DNA of 64,000 bases. Origin: Armillaria gallica (Eukaryota > Basidiomycota > Agaricomycetes > Agaricales > Physalacriaceae). Position numbers and translations under genes: made by a program. The notes beneath the pieces were generated by a model. The model was not told where the DNA came from. It worked only from the letters and a program-made list of their open reading frames with translations, and did no database searches. Shown one piece after another: positions 12,243 to 25,248 of the stretch. Positions within the stretch are counted from its first letter, which is position 1; each line of letters begins with the position of its first letter. The stretch is taken from assembly GCA_037576215.1 (NCBI GenBank), contig JBANDB010000004.1:1240001-1304000 (forward strand), given 5' to 3'.

Positions 12243-14004
12243 ATGAAGGGGTACGACTGGTTTCATCGTCATTATGAGGACGCCCTCGAAAATCTTGACT
12301 GGAATAAACAGGTAGGAATGCAAAACACAACCGGATGGGAACATAGCAGCATATTTCTGATAAACCCAGGCAGATATCAAGTATCAGAGCCTCCCCGAGG
12401 TCACCCTCTCTGCCATCACCGAGACTGGTCGAGAAAACTTCCCCATTCTAGTATTAAAACAGCAGTCCTACACAGGAAGAAAGCCCACCATACCGTCCTC
12501 TCTCGCAGACATTCCCTGCGTCAATCTCGGAGTTGCTCGGCTCTTAGAGAAGCTCAACATCGTCCTCGGAACGTCGTACAAGCTGGACAATACATCTCTA
12601 TCTACCCTTCTAGAAGACTATATCGCCAAGGATTACGACTTTGGCACTCTTTATGGACATCTCCGCCCATTTTGGTATGATGGCTTGAGCGACATCGAAC
12701 ACAAGTTACGCACTCGCGAAGCAAAGGATCTCGAGATGCGCCGAGAAGTACTCATTAATGACAGGATCATCAGCAGCTGGTTGCGTCCTCGACGTGTATG
12801 GGATCTATACAGCAACCGAGTAGTGCCATGGTGGATCGCACGCCGATGGCTACAACCAATCTCACATGCATGGGTAAACACAGACGATCGCATGGACGTG
12901 TTGACACCCATCAACGGGCGTGAATGGCCCGTGCCGATCCCGATGGATGCCAATCTCGACCTCATCCGCATTGAGATGCTCAATCTGGGCGTGGAGTATG
13001 CGTGGTTGGATGTTCTCTGCTTGAGACAGGTGGGCGGGCGGAGGGAGGACCTGCGCACGGAGGAGTGGACGTTGGATGTACCCACTATCGGGTTTGTGTA
13101 CTGCAACGAGCCTGGGGTGGTGTGCTACTTCAGCGGCCTAGGGCGTCCTTTGAATTTAAAGGCATGCGATTTTGAGAGTGATCGGAGCTGGTTCAGACGT
13201 GCGTGGACGCTACAGGAGATCTACGATGATCCAACAATTGGTGGGGAAATAGGTGATGATGGGGTCACGGACGAGGAAATACGAGCGAGGTTTCAGAAGC
13301 AGCTGTCATTGACAAAGCACTGCGATGGAAATGTGTTCAAGAAACTGACGGAGATGCAGAAGCGGGTGTCAACAAATCCGGTGGACAGGATTGCGGGATT
13401 GGCATACCTTCTGCAGGCAGATGCTCTACCGGCGTACCACGAGGCCGCAACTGAAGAGGATGCATGGGCAGCACTGGTGGCTGTGATGAATACCCAGCTT
13501 CGGGCAGAATTGTTCTTCTGGTATCCCAAACCTGGAAGTGGATTCAAAGTTTGGCAACCAACGTGGACACAGGTCATGAACGAGACTCTGCCATTACACC
13601 ATGGAAAGCTGTGGTACGCGGATGTTTACCAGACAGGGGAGACGGATACCGACCACTTTGAGGGACTCTGTATTGATTCCGCTTATGTGCGGGGATTGGG
13701 CGAACCATCTCCGGAGGGGAGGCCCCGACAGGGAGAGTTGATCGTTGAAGATAGGTCTGAATCAAAACACATGTTCAAAACCATCGCCGAACACCAATAC
13801 CCAATACCAGAGGATTTATATGTATTGTTAGGGAATGAACCATATAGTGCCGGTGGGTGGATACAATATTTGGTCATCGAGAAACGACATCCACCGAAAC
13901 AGCTGTTCAAGAAATTTTCAATGTTCGAGATACGTGACACGAAGGAAGTACAGAGGCTGCGTGATCTAGATATCTCTCTTAAAACCAAGACATTTCTTGC
14001 TTGA
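12243..14004 (+). CDS. HET-domain protein 1 (heterokaryon-incompatibility family), about 567 aa, two exons
   Basis: Exon 1 is 12243-12311 (23 codons, beginning MKGYDWFHRHYED), the intron is 12312-12369 (58 nt, GTAGGA...CCCAG, phase 0) and exon 2 is 12370-14004. The second exon opens with the conserved LPEVTLSA segment and runs without a stop to TGA. HET-domain blocks are visible: ISHAWV, EYAWLDVLCLRQ, RRAWTLQE and STNPVDRIAGL, followed by a conserved C-terminal region ending in LA. HET domains act in non-self recognition and cell death in ascomycetes; the basidiomycete role is unproven. The start was chosen by matching the 23-residue first exon of the paralogues; an in-frame ATG four codons upstream (12231) is possible. 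It lies 1.2 kb downstream of a solo LTR. Confidence 0.85.
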
Positions 14005-14815
14005 CTGTGCATATCTTTGTGGTAATTCTGATAGTACAAGTTTAGGAATTGTCATAGCCCTATAATATGCTAGAGATACATATTCTCCTCGAATTTTGCA
14101 CTCGTTTTAATACTCAATCTATCATACCCTCTCGAAAATCTCTTCATTTTTGGGTTGAGTTAGGATTCTTTGCCTTATATCGTATCGTCCTTTCGGCCAC
14201 TATAATCTAAGGGTTCTCCATTCTGCAAGATACATCACCGATGTTAAGAAGGAATATGTACCAAGATAATTAAGAGTCTCGGAGAGCAACTTATTCCTGT
14301 TGGAACATCTTCAAACTCTATGAAAAAATCAGAAGCTCCGAAGATATAGTACTGAAACTGGCTTCTGTGTGTTGACGGCATGGTCATCAACTTCAGAATG
14401 TAAAGGAAGCTATGTTCATACCACCGACGTCTTTGATTCGAAAGCATTGCTCGCTCAACAAAGTAGGCATGAATAAAGCGCAGTGTACTTCTTTTGTATT
14501 TTATTCACTGCCAGCTACAAACAAAACGTACTACAGTATGAGTCGAAGATTTTAGGGAAATTATACAGAGAAAGTTGTTCAAGAAAGACACCTAGAGGTA
14601 ATTCGATTAATAGCATGCGCTTGGCATCTAGCAGACGACAGAGCGTACGGAAAGATTGGAAAGCAGAGAGATTCACCTATTGCTGAGCTATTTGTCCTCG
14701 TTAGATGGAATCCTGGTTGCCATCAGAGATATCCTCCAGTGATGGGCTTCGATGATCGCGTGGGACTAAAGTTTTCAGAAATTTTATAACGCGGTACGAG
14801 TGTAGATTGATGCGG
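14005..14815. other. Downstream of HET1, no gene recognised
   Basis: This is AT-rich sequence with only short unsupported frames. I see no repeat match to the regions downstream of the other HET genes. Confidence 0.35.
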
Positions 14816-14819
14816 GAGG

Positions 14820-16000
14820 AATTCTGTGATAGACGTCTACATAGGACAAGCATAATTAGCACGAGAAAGAAGTAGGGGGGCAACAGAACTCACGACGCAG
14901 CAGCTTGAGGAACAAAATGATGCCTCGACATTGAGTTGGCGCCACGAAAGTATCACTTGACAATGTCGAGGCATCAGTGATCCAGCATCCCTCCTGCGCA
15001 GTGATCCTGTCAACATTGGCTTAGAAGCTTATTTCGATAGTGCAGTCATATTTGAACCGCACTAAAGGAATTTGATAGTATCTTTAAGGAACAATGAGTT
15101 GAACAACAGAGACAAGATAGAAAGTATGACACACGATTCATCTGTTTGAAAACCGGAACTTCCTGCTCAAAGGATCGATAGGATCGCCGGACACTCGATT
15201 TCCAGTCGAAACAACTGAGGCTATAAGCATCCGTCATCTTTAATGGGAAATGCTTCTCTCGTGTAGCTTGGCTGTGATATATCTCTGGACGGTGGAAAAA
15301 GGAAATCATGAAGTGAGCGACTTCTGTACTGACGAGCAAGGTCAACTACATGTACTCATAACATAACAACACCTTACCACAGTGAAAATATCCTCGCCCT
15401 ACTTGTCATATGTCATACAACATCTCAAGATCGTCTTTCTTCTGCTGAAAGTCGTATGTAAGCGATGGTGCACCAAAAGATAAGAATCACTGACCAAATG
15501 TATCGCAGATTGCGACGAGCACCACCATCAAGGCCATCCTCCAATTACAACCTACCTCAAGCGACATCGAGCTTTCGCTGGTCTGGGTAGCAGTTGAATG
15601 ACAGCCGGTGAGCGGAATATCGTCACTGGTGAGCTTGGTGCGAGCAGCACAGTATCCATTTCGTCGAGTTCCTGCAGATACAGGAGGCCGACAGATCAGT
15701 ATCTCTCCACAGGCTGCTAGACATCGTTAACGATGTTGGATGTCACGGTTGGCTACACCCCAAGAAATGTGTACTGTGCGTGTATCTTTGCAAGAATATC
15801 ACCTTGACATTGTCAGCGAGAGAATGCCCGGCAGAAGAAGCGATGGGAGAAGATAAGAAAGCTCTGGACAAACGCAAGCCATGGTGGGAAGGATCAATGT
15901 GGCGGACGGAGGAAACAGCAGGGACCGGTGAGTCGTAAGTCGGACCGAATAAACCGATGCCTGTTTCGACTCTCAGCTTCAAGTATCAGGATTGCGGGAG
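14820..16000. repeat. Diverged copy of the R2 right half
   Basis: Segments match the 7980-9440 region patchily. Examples are the CCTCGACATTGAGTTGG tract near 14922 (compare 8074), the ACACGATTCATCTGTTTGAAAA tract near 15130, and the AGAAAGCTCTGG tract near 15857 (compare 9330). Similarity is much lower than between copies A and B, implying an older duplication. No coding sequence is supported. Confidence 0.45.
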
Positions 16001-16359
16001 TATGCACGCAAGATGACGATGATACAGAATACCGGGACGATCCCGTTTGTGACTAGAAAGGTTCGTACACACGATCCACTGGCTTAATGAATAGAGTAGA
16101 GTCTCTTTCCGCGACGGCCTAGTATCACTTCAGCCATAGTCAAGTCGAGCAAAATTGGATTTAGTACATAGGTGGTAGGTTGAGATTGTATAGCCGTGGG
16201 ACCGCGAGTAATATGTGGAGATACCGGTCAGGTAAACCGTCAAACTCTTGGGCAAAGGCTTCAAACAGGTAGTATGGATCCTGAATGATCGCAGTAGCGT
16301 CCATGTTCAGGGAACTGAACACCGGCATCTGCAGGAGATGCAAGCGCACGGTTCATCTT

Positions 16360-18430
16360 CTCCATCCTTCAGAAAGATAGACATACAAGGCGGCAAGGCG
16401 GCTTTCTGAATCTGAAGGTCAAGTGCACGAGTCGTAGTTCTGCGAATCTATTCGGTTTGCGAGAATTGTTCCCAGCTCTAAATTCCCATGTTCCACCACG
16501 AGATGCTATTTTTGCTCCGAGTGAATAGATATCGACACTCCATAAGCCACTCAATCTTCGAGACACATCAACGATCTCACGTATACGGGTACATGATACC
16601 ACTGCCTTCCGAAAGACACCCGTCCCTGCGAATTAGGATCTCTGCTTCTCGGGAATCTAGGCGGTGTCCTCAGCAATAGCTTAATGAAGAGACGAGCAAA
16701 AACATACCGTTGATTTACGGGATGGCTTTTCGCTATGCTCTCCGCTATCCCAAATCCTTGAAGAACAGATCTAAGTTCACCTATCACCACTCGGAACCTG
16801 TGTGAAGAAGATGAGTATAAATCGCGGCGCCGCGGAACTACCAACGTACCTCCCAACGCTAAACCATCATCAGAGATAGCCGCCCAAAATGTTCCCTTTG
16901 ACAATAAGAAATGGATGGTCACCATAAAGCTGGACATCTATCTATTTCCCCATGAATGTTTTTTTCTGTCGTTGAACGTGAAGATTGAGGACAAACCTTC
17001 CTGTGGTGATAACCTCGTTATATGCGCCTAATAGGTCCATTTCTTGGAAGCCACCGTGACAAAAGATGGCCTGCATAATGTATTTGCAGGCAATAATGGA
17101 CCCGTCTTCGATTTGACGCCCATTGATATATCTGTCCATAATACAATCACGTATGCCGACTATAAACGGAAGGACGAATGCGATAACATCGGAGCCATGT
17201 ATATTGTCGGGCAGCAGGATGAAGAGATCTACGGAAGATAGTTAAGTTGAGGGAACAGAATTATGGAAAGGAATGTACTCGAGCCAAGGCATTCTCATCG
17301 AGATCTTGGTACCCAGAGATCGCTTGCCAGGGTGCTGGCCCACCACAGTCGAAAGACAACGATCTCGTTTGAAAGGTATGTATCCGTCGACACGGAGTGT
17401 CTGAAGAGATGAGGTCAATGCGATTCACAAATGACGGCAGAGGAGAACTTACGATCCTCCGCTTGTCCAGCTCTGGAGCATGTCAATGCTACCACACAGA
17501 AACCTGCCTCCTACCTGTGGCGAGTCTGGCAACCATCTCAAACTAGCGTTCGTCGGCCGCCTGCACTGCGAAGGAGATACCGAACTTCAAGGGAATAGTC
17601 AAGGCTAAGGTCATAGATATCAGGAAGAGAACGTACGGGGAAGTCTAATCGAGCACCTACCTAGTGTTTTGACGTCGACCAATCTACGACATTATCTACT
17701 GACTGTGCGAAGCGGGATACGGTTTGAAGGCGCACAAGACGCGGACTAAAGGAGAACTCTGTTCGAAAAATTCAATTGGCTAGTCCCAGTGCAGATAAAG
17801 TCATTCACCTGCTTGGATTTGACGAACGGTCCAAGAGGACAATGAAAGGCTGATCACTCGAGTTCATCACCGATTGATGTTTGTTGTTAGATTCGCGTAT
17901 GATCCTAAGGTGAGAAGCGCATAGTACTCCCAATGTTTTGGCGGAAAATGCAATGAAAATATCGGTGATCGTCGCCCTAGTGAAGTGGGTTGACACAGCT
18001 GAGCCAGGAGGCGTCAGCTCGAATGACATCACCACCGCCAGTGTCAGTACTAGGAGAGTTTCGCGAGAAGGACAGTGAACGGCTGGAATTTTGCAACGTC
18101 GGAAACTTTGGACACGCGACGACGGGTGCATTTGCTAATGGCGGGAGATAGGGTACAAAATAAATTAAGGAATATTCATGGCCAGGTTATGATATAATGA
18201 GATGGAGGAGGCTAACTATGAAGGAAGTGTACGCACCATGGAACCAGTATCATAACACTCTTGCCCATAACGTCTTGGGCATAGACGGTATGCCCCATAC
18301 AGAGTTGCAGAAACACGACTCCGAACCACGATAAAGCTGCTGCCTTGATATCTACGGGAGACGAGTATGACTGAGGAAATACACAAATAGTGGTACACAC
18401 CTACCAGGTCCATCGATGAGATGACGACAG
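16360..18430 (-). pseudogene. Decayed protein-kinase-like gene (block K, copy 1)
   Basis: Minus-strand peptide pieces in order resemble a kinase. VVFLQLCMGHTVYAQDV near 18300 resembles an N-lobe beta-3 region. A catalytic-loop-like GDHPFLIVKGNIL followed in another frame by ISDDGLALG lies near 16900. VDIYSLGAKI near 16540 matches the D-[IV]-[YW]-S-[FL]-G subdomain IX motif. The pieces fall in different frames separated by stops and intron-like gaps. The invariant lysine and the DFG motif are not recognisable in any clean frame, so the gene is probably dead. The paralogue at 26560-28230 retains the ends but lacks the catalytic-loop part. The kinase identity is an inference from short motifs. 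Confidence 0.4.
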
Positions 18431-20437
18431 ACTCAATCCAAAGGTAACCGGTGCCATATTTCGTAAAGCGACCTCCTCCCCGACGACAAGCTTGACGTCT
18501 TCATGATTCTCGTTCATGGGCATGGGTCTGTATTGAGGACCGAAGCACTTCCAAAGGTAGCGTATAGAGGCACGTTAAGAGTTGCATGAATCAAATGTCG
18601 AAACCAGGCGGTCGAGTGCGAATGTTCGCCGAGTAATTGGATGTTCTGCTACATACAGTCGGCTAAAGCCCTGGAGCTCGTGGTGAACGTATCTGCTTCT
18701 CACTAGGTAGAGTCTGGTAGAAGAAATGGCGCGAGGCAGCCCAGGTCAAGACGGCCACACCCTGCTTTCAAGATGACATTACAGCACCTGGAGATCCGGT
18801 TAGACGACTTCGTAGAAATACGGTAAGCAGAAGAAGCGTGACGAACAAAGTTTCATACACGCCACACTTATTCCGTGGCTAAAAGTCGGTGCTTGGATGG
18901 TGACTCGCTCCACAGTCTTCGCTTATTGACGTGCCAACTTGCAATACTGAGAAAGGACGTGTTTGAACGCAAGGCCGGCGATAAATAGCTTGTTAGAAGG
19001 CTTTAGCAGTCGTCCAGATGTCATTTCTTCCGTGCTTGACCGTTAATGCAAATGATGGGCAGAAGCTCGAGTGGTCATGGACGTCCATGGTGAAGGCGGA
19101 GCGGCCACTTCGGCAGATCTCGGCATCAAGTTCGGGTCGTGACGTCATAACTACCGGCTCTCGTGTGCTCCCAACGTTCTCCTTTTACTGATTTTCTTTC
19201 CGGCTCTACAGTGCTAGGGAAATAGAGCACCTATGCTATATTCGCTATAGTACAGTCAATATTCCAGCAGCCGATGCCATTCTACCGCCTCATTCCATCC
19301 ATCTCTATCACCCTTGCCATGGTTCGTCGTCCCCTGCCCTCGTCGATGTTATCTTGCTTTTTTTTGTATCTCTCTATCACATCTCAAATAGGTCAGCTGC
19401 GTTGACCGCTCTCGTGGTTCGTTTCGCTATGTACGAAGATTTTGAATTGTAGGATCGTTCTTTTTCGTGGATAGATGTACGTGGAGACTATTTTTATTCC
19501 TGATCTTCATACTGAAAATATCCATCTTTCATGACAGATTCTGAAGACCGCCCGTGCACTTCTCGCGTCACTTACGCTCATAGCTTCTTGTCTCGTGCTA
19601 TTAATAATTTTCCGGATATGCGCAACAACAACTCACAATGGAATACTCTGTTCTGTTACCCAATAGAGGATTAATGACCCATCGTTTTTCTACAGAAATA
19701 GACATACGGCTCTCTCTCGATGATTTCTTGGTGTTCTTCGACGAGCTGGACCCAGCGGCGAGTGGTTTATCCAACGACTTTGCCAGGGACCACTTGCTAT
19801 CGATGACATAGCGACGGGGGCTTCAAACTCTGTGCAGCTGTGGTGGATATGAGGGCCTCATGGCGAGCTACACATGATCTGAGGAAGAGTGCTTAATGCC
19901 GTTGATCAGATGGATGCGACCCCATTCGTCAGTGTTTTTCTTTTTCTTGTGCGACTCCGGCTCACAGGAGAAAAACAGGCCTTCATCGAGATGGGAAAAA
20001 CTTCAGTTTGACGTGCACGTCCACATGCGCATAGTAAACTTCATCCTTTCCTTTTTCACCATCGATCGACCGGTTAACGTTCAACATTATGTCTAGTCGT
20101 CGAGTGTTACTTCATTCTGATTTCACCTATTGTCGCCATGATGTACACCGCCTGTCTTCACTCCATGTTCTACCGCAAAGGAGAAGCTTCTTTCGGAAAC
20201 TCCTCTGCATCTCGTGAACGGTCCTCTACTGCACTGGCCACGCATCGGAGGAGGACTTTCTGTGCGCATTTTGCTTTCGCGTCGTTGTCATCTCATTTAA
20301 TCTCCTAGCCAGTATTTCAGCGTATGTTGCTGATTCTCATTTCGATTTCATGCACACTAAACCCTCCTTCCTGCCATTCGTCAGCCTCAGAATTCTCGGT
20401 TTGTTACTCCAGCCATGCCTCTACTCTACGCTTGAAC

Positions 20438-20952
20438 TGTTATGGATATCGGGCCTTTTCCGGTCGTACATGAGTCAACACATGCTTTCTCTCGGCGTTC
20501 TCGGTCTTGACCTCGGCCTACTGGCATTTTCTCATATTTTCTCTATTCTTCTTGCTAATACTGGAATGCGATGGAACCTTGTAGAATAATACTGACTCGA
20601 GTCCTTACTAGTAGTGTATAAATACTTACCTGACATTGTATCAGGATCTCTTAATCTAATTTCACTACTTCAACGTCCACTTAATTGTGTGATCTAAGCA
20701 TCTTTGATCGGTTACGCCCAGCGCTTGCCAGTCAATTGCTTCCCGACTACGCCTAGCGCTTGTCGGAAACCCTGTCAGTTACGCCTAGCGCTTGCTGACG
20801 CCCTCGTTAACTACGCCTAGCGCTTGTTAGCACCCCTATCGGATCCCTCTTGGTGGTTGGAACTCGGCTTTAGGACATCCTCGCTCACAATTTGGGTTTT
20901 ACTCGAATATTCATTACTTCGTGTATTACTCGAAACACTCTGATTCTTAACA
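20438..20952 (-). mobile_element. Solo LTR, copy 2 (515 bp, inverted), target duplication TGAAC
   Basis: On the plus strand it begins TGTTATGGATATCGGG and ends GATTCTTAACA, the reverse complement of LTR copy 1 along its full length. TGAAC flanks both sides (20433-20437 and 20953-20957). The paralogous block at about 36005-36015 shows the uninterrupted site (CTTGAACTACG) with a single TGAAC. The insertion therefore postdates the R3 duplication. Confidence 0.9.
20706..20832 (-). repeat. Hairpin array in solo LTR 2
   Basis: This holds four copies of TACGCCTAGCGCTT (one with CCC in place of CCT), the reverse complement of the 14-mer in LTR 1. Flanking arms include CCGAC/GTCGG (20743-20747 and 20762-20766) and GTCAG/CTGAC (20774-20778 and 20795-20799), both perfectly complementary. 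Confidence 0.8.
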
Positions 20953-21480
20953 TGAACTCTGATATACATGGGCTGATATCATTTGAATGCGCGCTGAGCC
21001 TCGAGTCATTCGTCAGGGCGATGACTGACTCGCCGTGCCTTTGCTAGTCTCATCTGCCCTGTTGGATATCATGCTCAATCAGCGTGACGTGGGAGTTGCT
21101 CGTGCTTGATCAGAGTTGAAGGAAGGCAGGACTGGACCTGTTGATTCTTTATTAATAGTGATCTTCCATATATCCAGAAGCTTCATCAAATGCTCTTGTT
21201 GGCCGTTGACTCCGTCGTTGGACTAGGCTCGTACTATGTTACTTCTTGCTTTTTCAAAAAAGGGCAACTCAATTTCTACTCCCAATAGGAAGATGAAGCT
21301 CATGTACCAACTTAACTAGCACGCGCTTCTGCTTTGATTTATCTCTAGAGGTCTGTACAGGAACTGTTTGACGGTGCGGCGCCTTTGCCAGCAGAGAAAA
21401 TCGTGAGAAGTTGTACCGTTGCTGATGCGTCCTCTGACCCATGGATATTACTATATCTAAACGAGCCACCTAATGAAGAC

Positions 21481-23466
21481 CAAGCAGTATGCCTTACCCA
21501 CGATGAGGCTCGTCTTCATGTACATTGTACTTATGTGCATGAACAAGAAGGATAATCAATACGATCCTCGGCAATCACATAAGCCATAGGAACAAACAGG
21601 AATTGTAAAGGGCGTGGCTCCCCTTCAAAAGTAGGGTAGGCGACATCAAGACTACTGTAGGAGGCAGCGATCTCGTCGATTCTCTGCAGAATTAGAGCAG
21701 GTATGTCGCACCCTCATCAATAACTTTTCGTGTCGCTATAAGAGAAAATTGACGAGGACAGGTGAAGCGGCAATACCCGATGTCGGAAGCCGGACCGGTT
21801 AGTTGAAACCTAAGACGCGACTAATTGGACTAAGACGTGACTCTTATCTTCCAGCTCTCCGCCTGCCTGCCCAACTGACATTCCTACCGAGGATAGCTAC
21901 TCTTAAGGCTCCCTTGGAATGGTCGCTCTGTCGCTCATATAACACTAGTTCTCTGATCCACAGAAGCAGCACAGACACCATTATTTCCTGGGTTTGATCG
22001 CTGTACAGATGCGTATGTTACATGACTCTTGGCTTTAGATTGGTGTTAAAACCATAAAATCTCGAGATGGACGGCCATCGCCTCTGGCTGGGTAGGCTCC
22101 GTAGCATTGTAAGTGATCCCTTTCTATAGGGAACAGAACTGGAAGGAAGGTACTAACTATCACTTTCTTAGATTCGGGTGTCCGGCTCTCCATCTTTCAA
22201 CAGATCCTTTCGAACGTGAAGTATTCTCGAGGTACCTGATACTTGTGGCTGTATCTCATCAGCGTAGTCCTGCTCTGATCTGTTATTGATGTTTCAATTG
22301 CGGCGACCTTGATGTCAACGGCATGCCGGTCTGTTCTTCATTTACTGTTGTCTATTGCATTTAATTGATGGGAATCAATTAGACGCCTATACCAAGTATA
22401 GGGCTGTATGAACGTCTCATCTACACTGCCTCGTCCCATGCCGAATCCTCCGTATGGTGCTACGGTTATCGTACTCGTCGTTTTCGTGTCGGCTGTGGTG
22501 ATGGATAACAATCTTTCCGTAACCCTAGGTAACCATCTCTTCTTCCTGTCAATCATATTGTGATAGATGCCTAGTTGTGGTTGAATCAAAGCCTTGTGCT
22601 CAACGCTAAGAGCACAATCAATCCAAGTTCGGAATACTATCTTTCGAACTGGTGATGTGTCAGATATCAGGAAGTCAATGGAACGAGATTCAAAAACTGC
22701 TCATATTGACATGAAGCATAGTGCGCTTATTGTTTGATGGAAGGCGCCCATAAGTAATTCGTTTTGTCTATGTGAAGGGTGCTTCCCATTGTTAACAATT
22801 CATGTCTCGCAAGTAGAACGTGAATCGTGACTACTGAATGGTAAATGCTCCTGGGATCATCTCCTCCAAAGTGTCGGGCATGCCGTGATGTAATAAAAGA
22901 GTGTTTCACTATGCTGTTGTGATAATAATGATTCGTGATTCTTCATCACCTAGCTCCTGATAGCAAACTGTTGATTAACAGCGATCTCTTTCCGTATTGT
23001 GACCGTGCAATGGACATTGCCACTCACGTAATCCTCCAGTACAGATGTGGGTGGTATACTCATGAACGCCTGTCCAATAGTTTCCTGTTGCAGACGTCTA
23101 TCGACGGGGACTTTCCTTTGATTAGGATACAATGTTAGCAATACGGATCCGACACATTCCAGCTCACTCGCTCATGATTCAGGATGGATATCAACACCAT
23201 ATGATACGCAAAGATCAATGCAGATCACATATCAGCGAAGCCGGAATTCTGATGTTTAATACAGATATTGTTCACCTGTCATTCCGCACAGGCTTGATAC
23301 AGCACACACTGCTTGTACTTCCCTCCACGAGAACGAGGTTCCACGGCACGCTCCCAAGCGACGGTACGGCTTCAAGACGATACCAATCGACTTCATAGAA
23401 GAGTAAGTACTGTATGTTTGATTTGCGATACTCTTGATTTTTCACAGCCAAGATAGGTAACTTACC
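21481..23466. other. Region between R3 copy A and HET2, no gene recognised
   Basis: The open frames are all below 90 codons and lie on both strands without a recognisable domain. A GTCGGAAGCCGGACCGGTTAG tract near 21780 echoes one near 9410, so parts are decayed repeat. Confidence 0.35.
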
Positions 23467-25248
23467 ATGGATGGCGACACATGGAGAATACATTATAAAG
23501 ATGTCTTCCAGATAAAGGCAAACTTGGATCTACGAGTACGCTGAAACAATATGCACAAATACGAGATCACTTACATTTGGAAGCTTGTGTCAGAGCCATA
23601 TAGGTACTATAGTCTCCCTGAGGTCACAATTTCCGCCTTTACCGAGGCTGGACAAGCAGAATCATCCATCGCAGTGCCGAACCAATGCAGGTATAAAGCC
23701 AGAAGGCCTGTTATATCATATTCTCTCTCCAGCACTCCATGCAAGGACCTCGGTGTAGCTGGACTTTTAGCGGCAGTCAACACTATCCTTGGCACATCAT
23801 ATGCACTCCACATGCCATGGATATACTCACTTCTTGGGGTCTTCATTACAAGGGACTTGGATTTTGGAACCGCCTATGCACATCTCCGCCCATTGTGGTA
23901 CAGATATGATTTCACCGATGTCGAAGACCAACTACGCACCTGTGAAGAAATGGACTCGAAGATGCGGGAAGATGTACTTGTGAATAACAGGATCATCAGC
24001 TCACTGGTGCCTCCGCGGCGTGTCTGGGACCTTTACAGTAATCGTGTGGTTCCATGGTGGGTCGCACGCACATGGCCGTGGGCGATATCACATGCATGGG
24101 TGGAAGAGAAGGATCGCATGGCTATGCAGACACCTATCAACGGATATGAATGGCCTGTGCCGATCCCAAAGGACTCTAATCTCGATCTTATCCGTATTGA
24201 GATGCTGAATGCGGGTGCGGAGTATGCGTGGTTAGATGTGCTCTGTTTGAGACAGGAGCACGGACAACGGGAGGATCTGCGTGCGGAGGAGTGGAAGTTG
24301 GACGTGCCTACCATCGGAAGGGTGTATACGGGCTTCGAGCCGATAGTGTACTACTTCAACGGACTGGGCCGGCCTTTGCGCATCCAGGCGGGCGACTTTG
24401 AGAGCGATCGGAGTTGGTTCAAACGTGTGTGGACACTACAGGAGTATGGTTACAATAGGATCATCGGGGGAGATACGGGCAATGACAACACCATGGAAGA
24501 GGAGGTACGCGCAGAATTTGACAGGCAGCTACTAGATCTGCAAGATCTGTCTGGCTTTCCTGACGTGTGGACCGCATTGTCGCACATACGGGATCGAGTG
24601 TGTACGAATCCCGTCGATAGAATTGGGGGATTGGTGTATCTCCTGGACTGCGTAGACGCAATACCAGCTTACTATGAGATGCAATCCATGGAGGATGCAT
24701 GGACAGCATTGGTGGATGTGTTGGACGATGTCGAGTGGGCCACTTTGTTCTTTACATATCCCAGACCTGGGAACAGAAACAAAGTTTGGAGACCATCATG
24801 GAGCCAAGTCATCAATGACGTCGAAGTTCCGCCATCAAAACCTGATAGCCTTCGAGCTTCAGTTCCACGGACAGAGGATACAGATTCCGACTGGGTTAAC
24901 GCAGTCTCAATCGAATCGGGATATGTGCAGGGATTGGTCGAAGGATCAGACAATGGGAAACGTCAACAGGGAGAGCTCATTGTCACAGATGATGCTGGAA
25001 CAAGGCACGCATTCAAAATTACAGCCGACCACCAATATCAAATCCCCAATGGCATATACACACTCCTGGGCAGTAGCCCATATAGCCATTTTGATGGCGA
25101 GTTCCTTGACCAATACTGGGTAGTCGGTCGAAGGTTGCCAGAGCGGAAGTTTGAGAAGGTGTCGGTGTTTCAGATTGCAGACCACGAAGAAGTGGAGAGA
25201 CTGGATCAGCTGGGGATTGCTATGGAGGCGACGATATTTCTTGCTTGA
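23467..25248 (+). CDS. HET-domain protein 2, about 573 aa, two exons
   Basis: Exon 1 is 23467-23535 (23 codons, beginning MDGDTWRIHYKDVF). The intron is 23536-23595 (60 nt, GTACGC...CAGAG, phase 0). Exon 2 is 23596-25248, opening PYRYYSLPEVT. The HET blocks are ISHAWV at about residues 187-191, AWLDVLCLRQ at about 234-243, KRVWTLQE near 302-308 and CTNPVDRIGGL. The usual basidio/ascomycete D-A-L-C-I-N/D-Q block is D-V-L-C-L-R-Q here. The conserved C-terminal part includes GELIVTD and HQYQIPNGIYTLLGS and ends in LA before TGA. The 3' splice choice (GAG) is the one that keeps frame with the paralogues; a CAG two bases upstream would shift it. Confidence 0.86.

Larger units (their letters stand above)
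18430..21480. repeat. Segmental duplication block R3, copy A (interrupted by solo LTR 2)
   Basis: This aligns with 33480-36620 and 44500-46500. Anchors are GTCAGCTAAAGCC near 18660, the ACAGTGCTAGGGAAA tract near 19210, the GTGGATAGATGTACGTGG tract near 19470, and the CTTCTGCTTTGATTTATCTC tract near 21325. The first about 230 bp match only the 44-kb copy. Long frames are not conserved between the copies. The alignment to copy B is interrupted exactly by the solo LTR at 20438-20952. Confidence 0.7.

Noticed and set aside
12685..14004. HET1 as a 439-aa protein starting at 12685
   Set aside because: That position is TTG, not ATG; the frame stays open upstream to an acceptor site, and the paralogues show about 105 further conserved residues plus a first exon.
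10502..20952. A single 10.5-kb transposon with about 0.5-kb terminal inverted repeats enclosing HET1
   Set aside because: Each 0.5-kb copy has its own target duplication (TTACC and TGAAC) immediately at its two ends, so these are two independent solo LTRs in opposite orientation.
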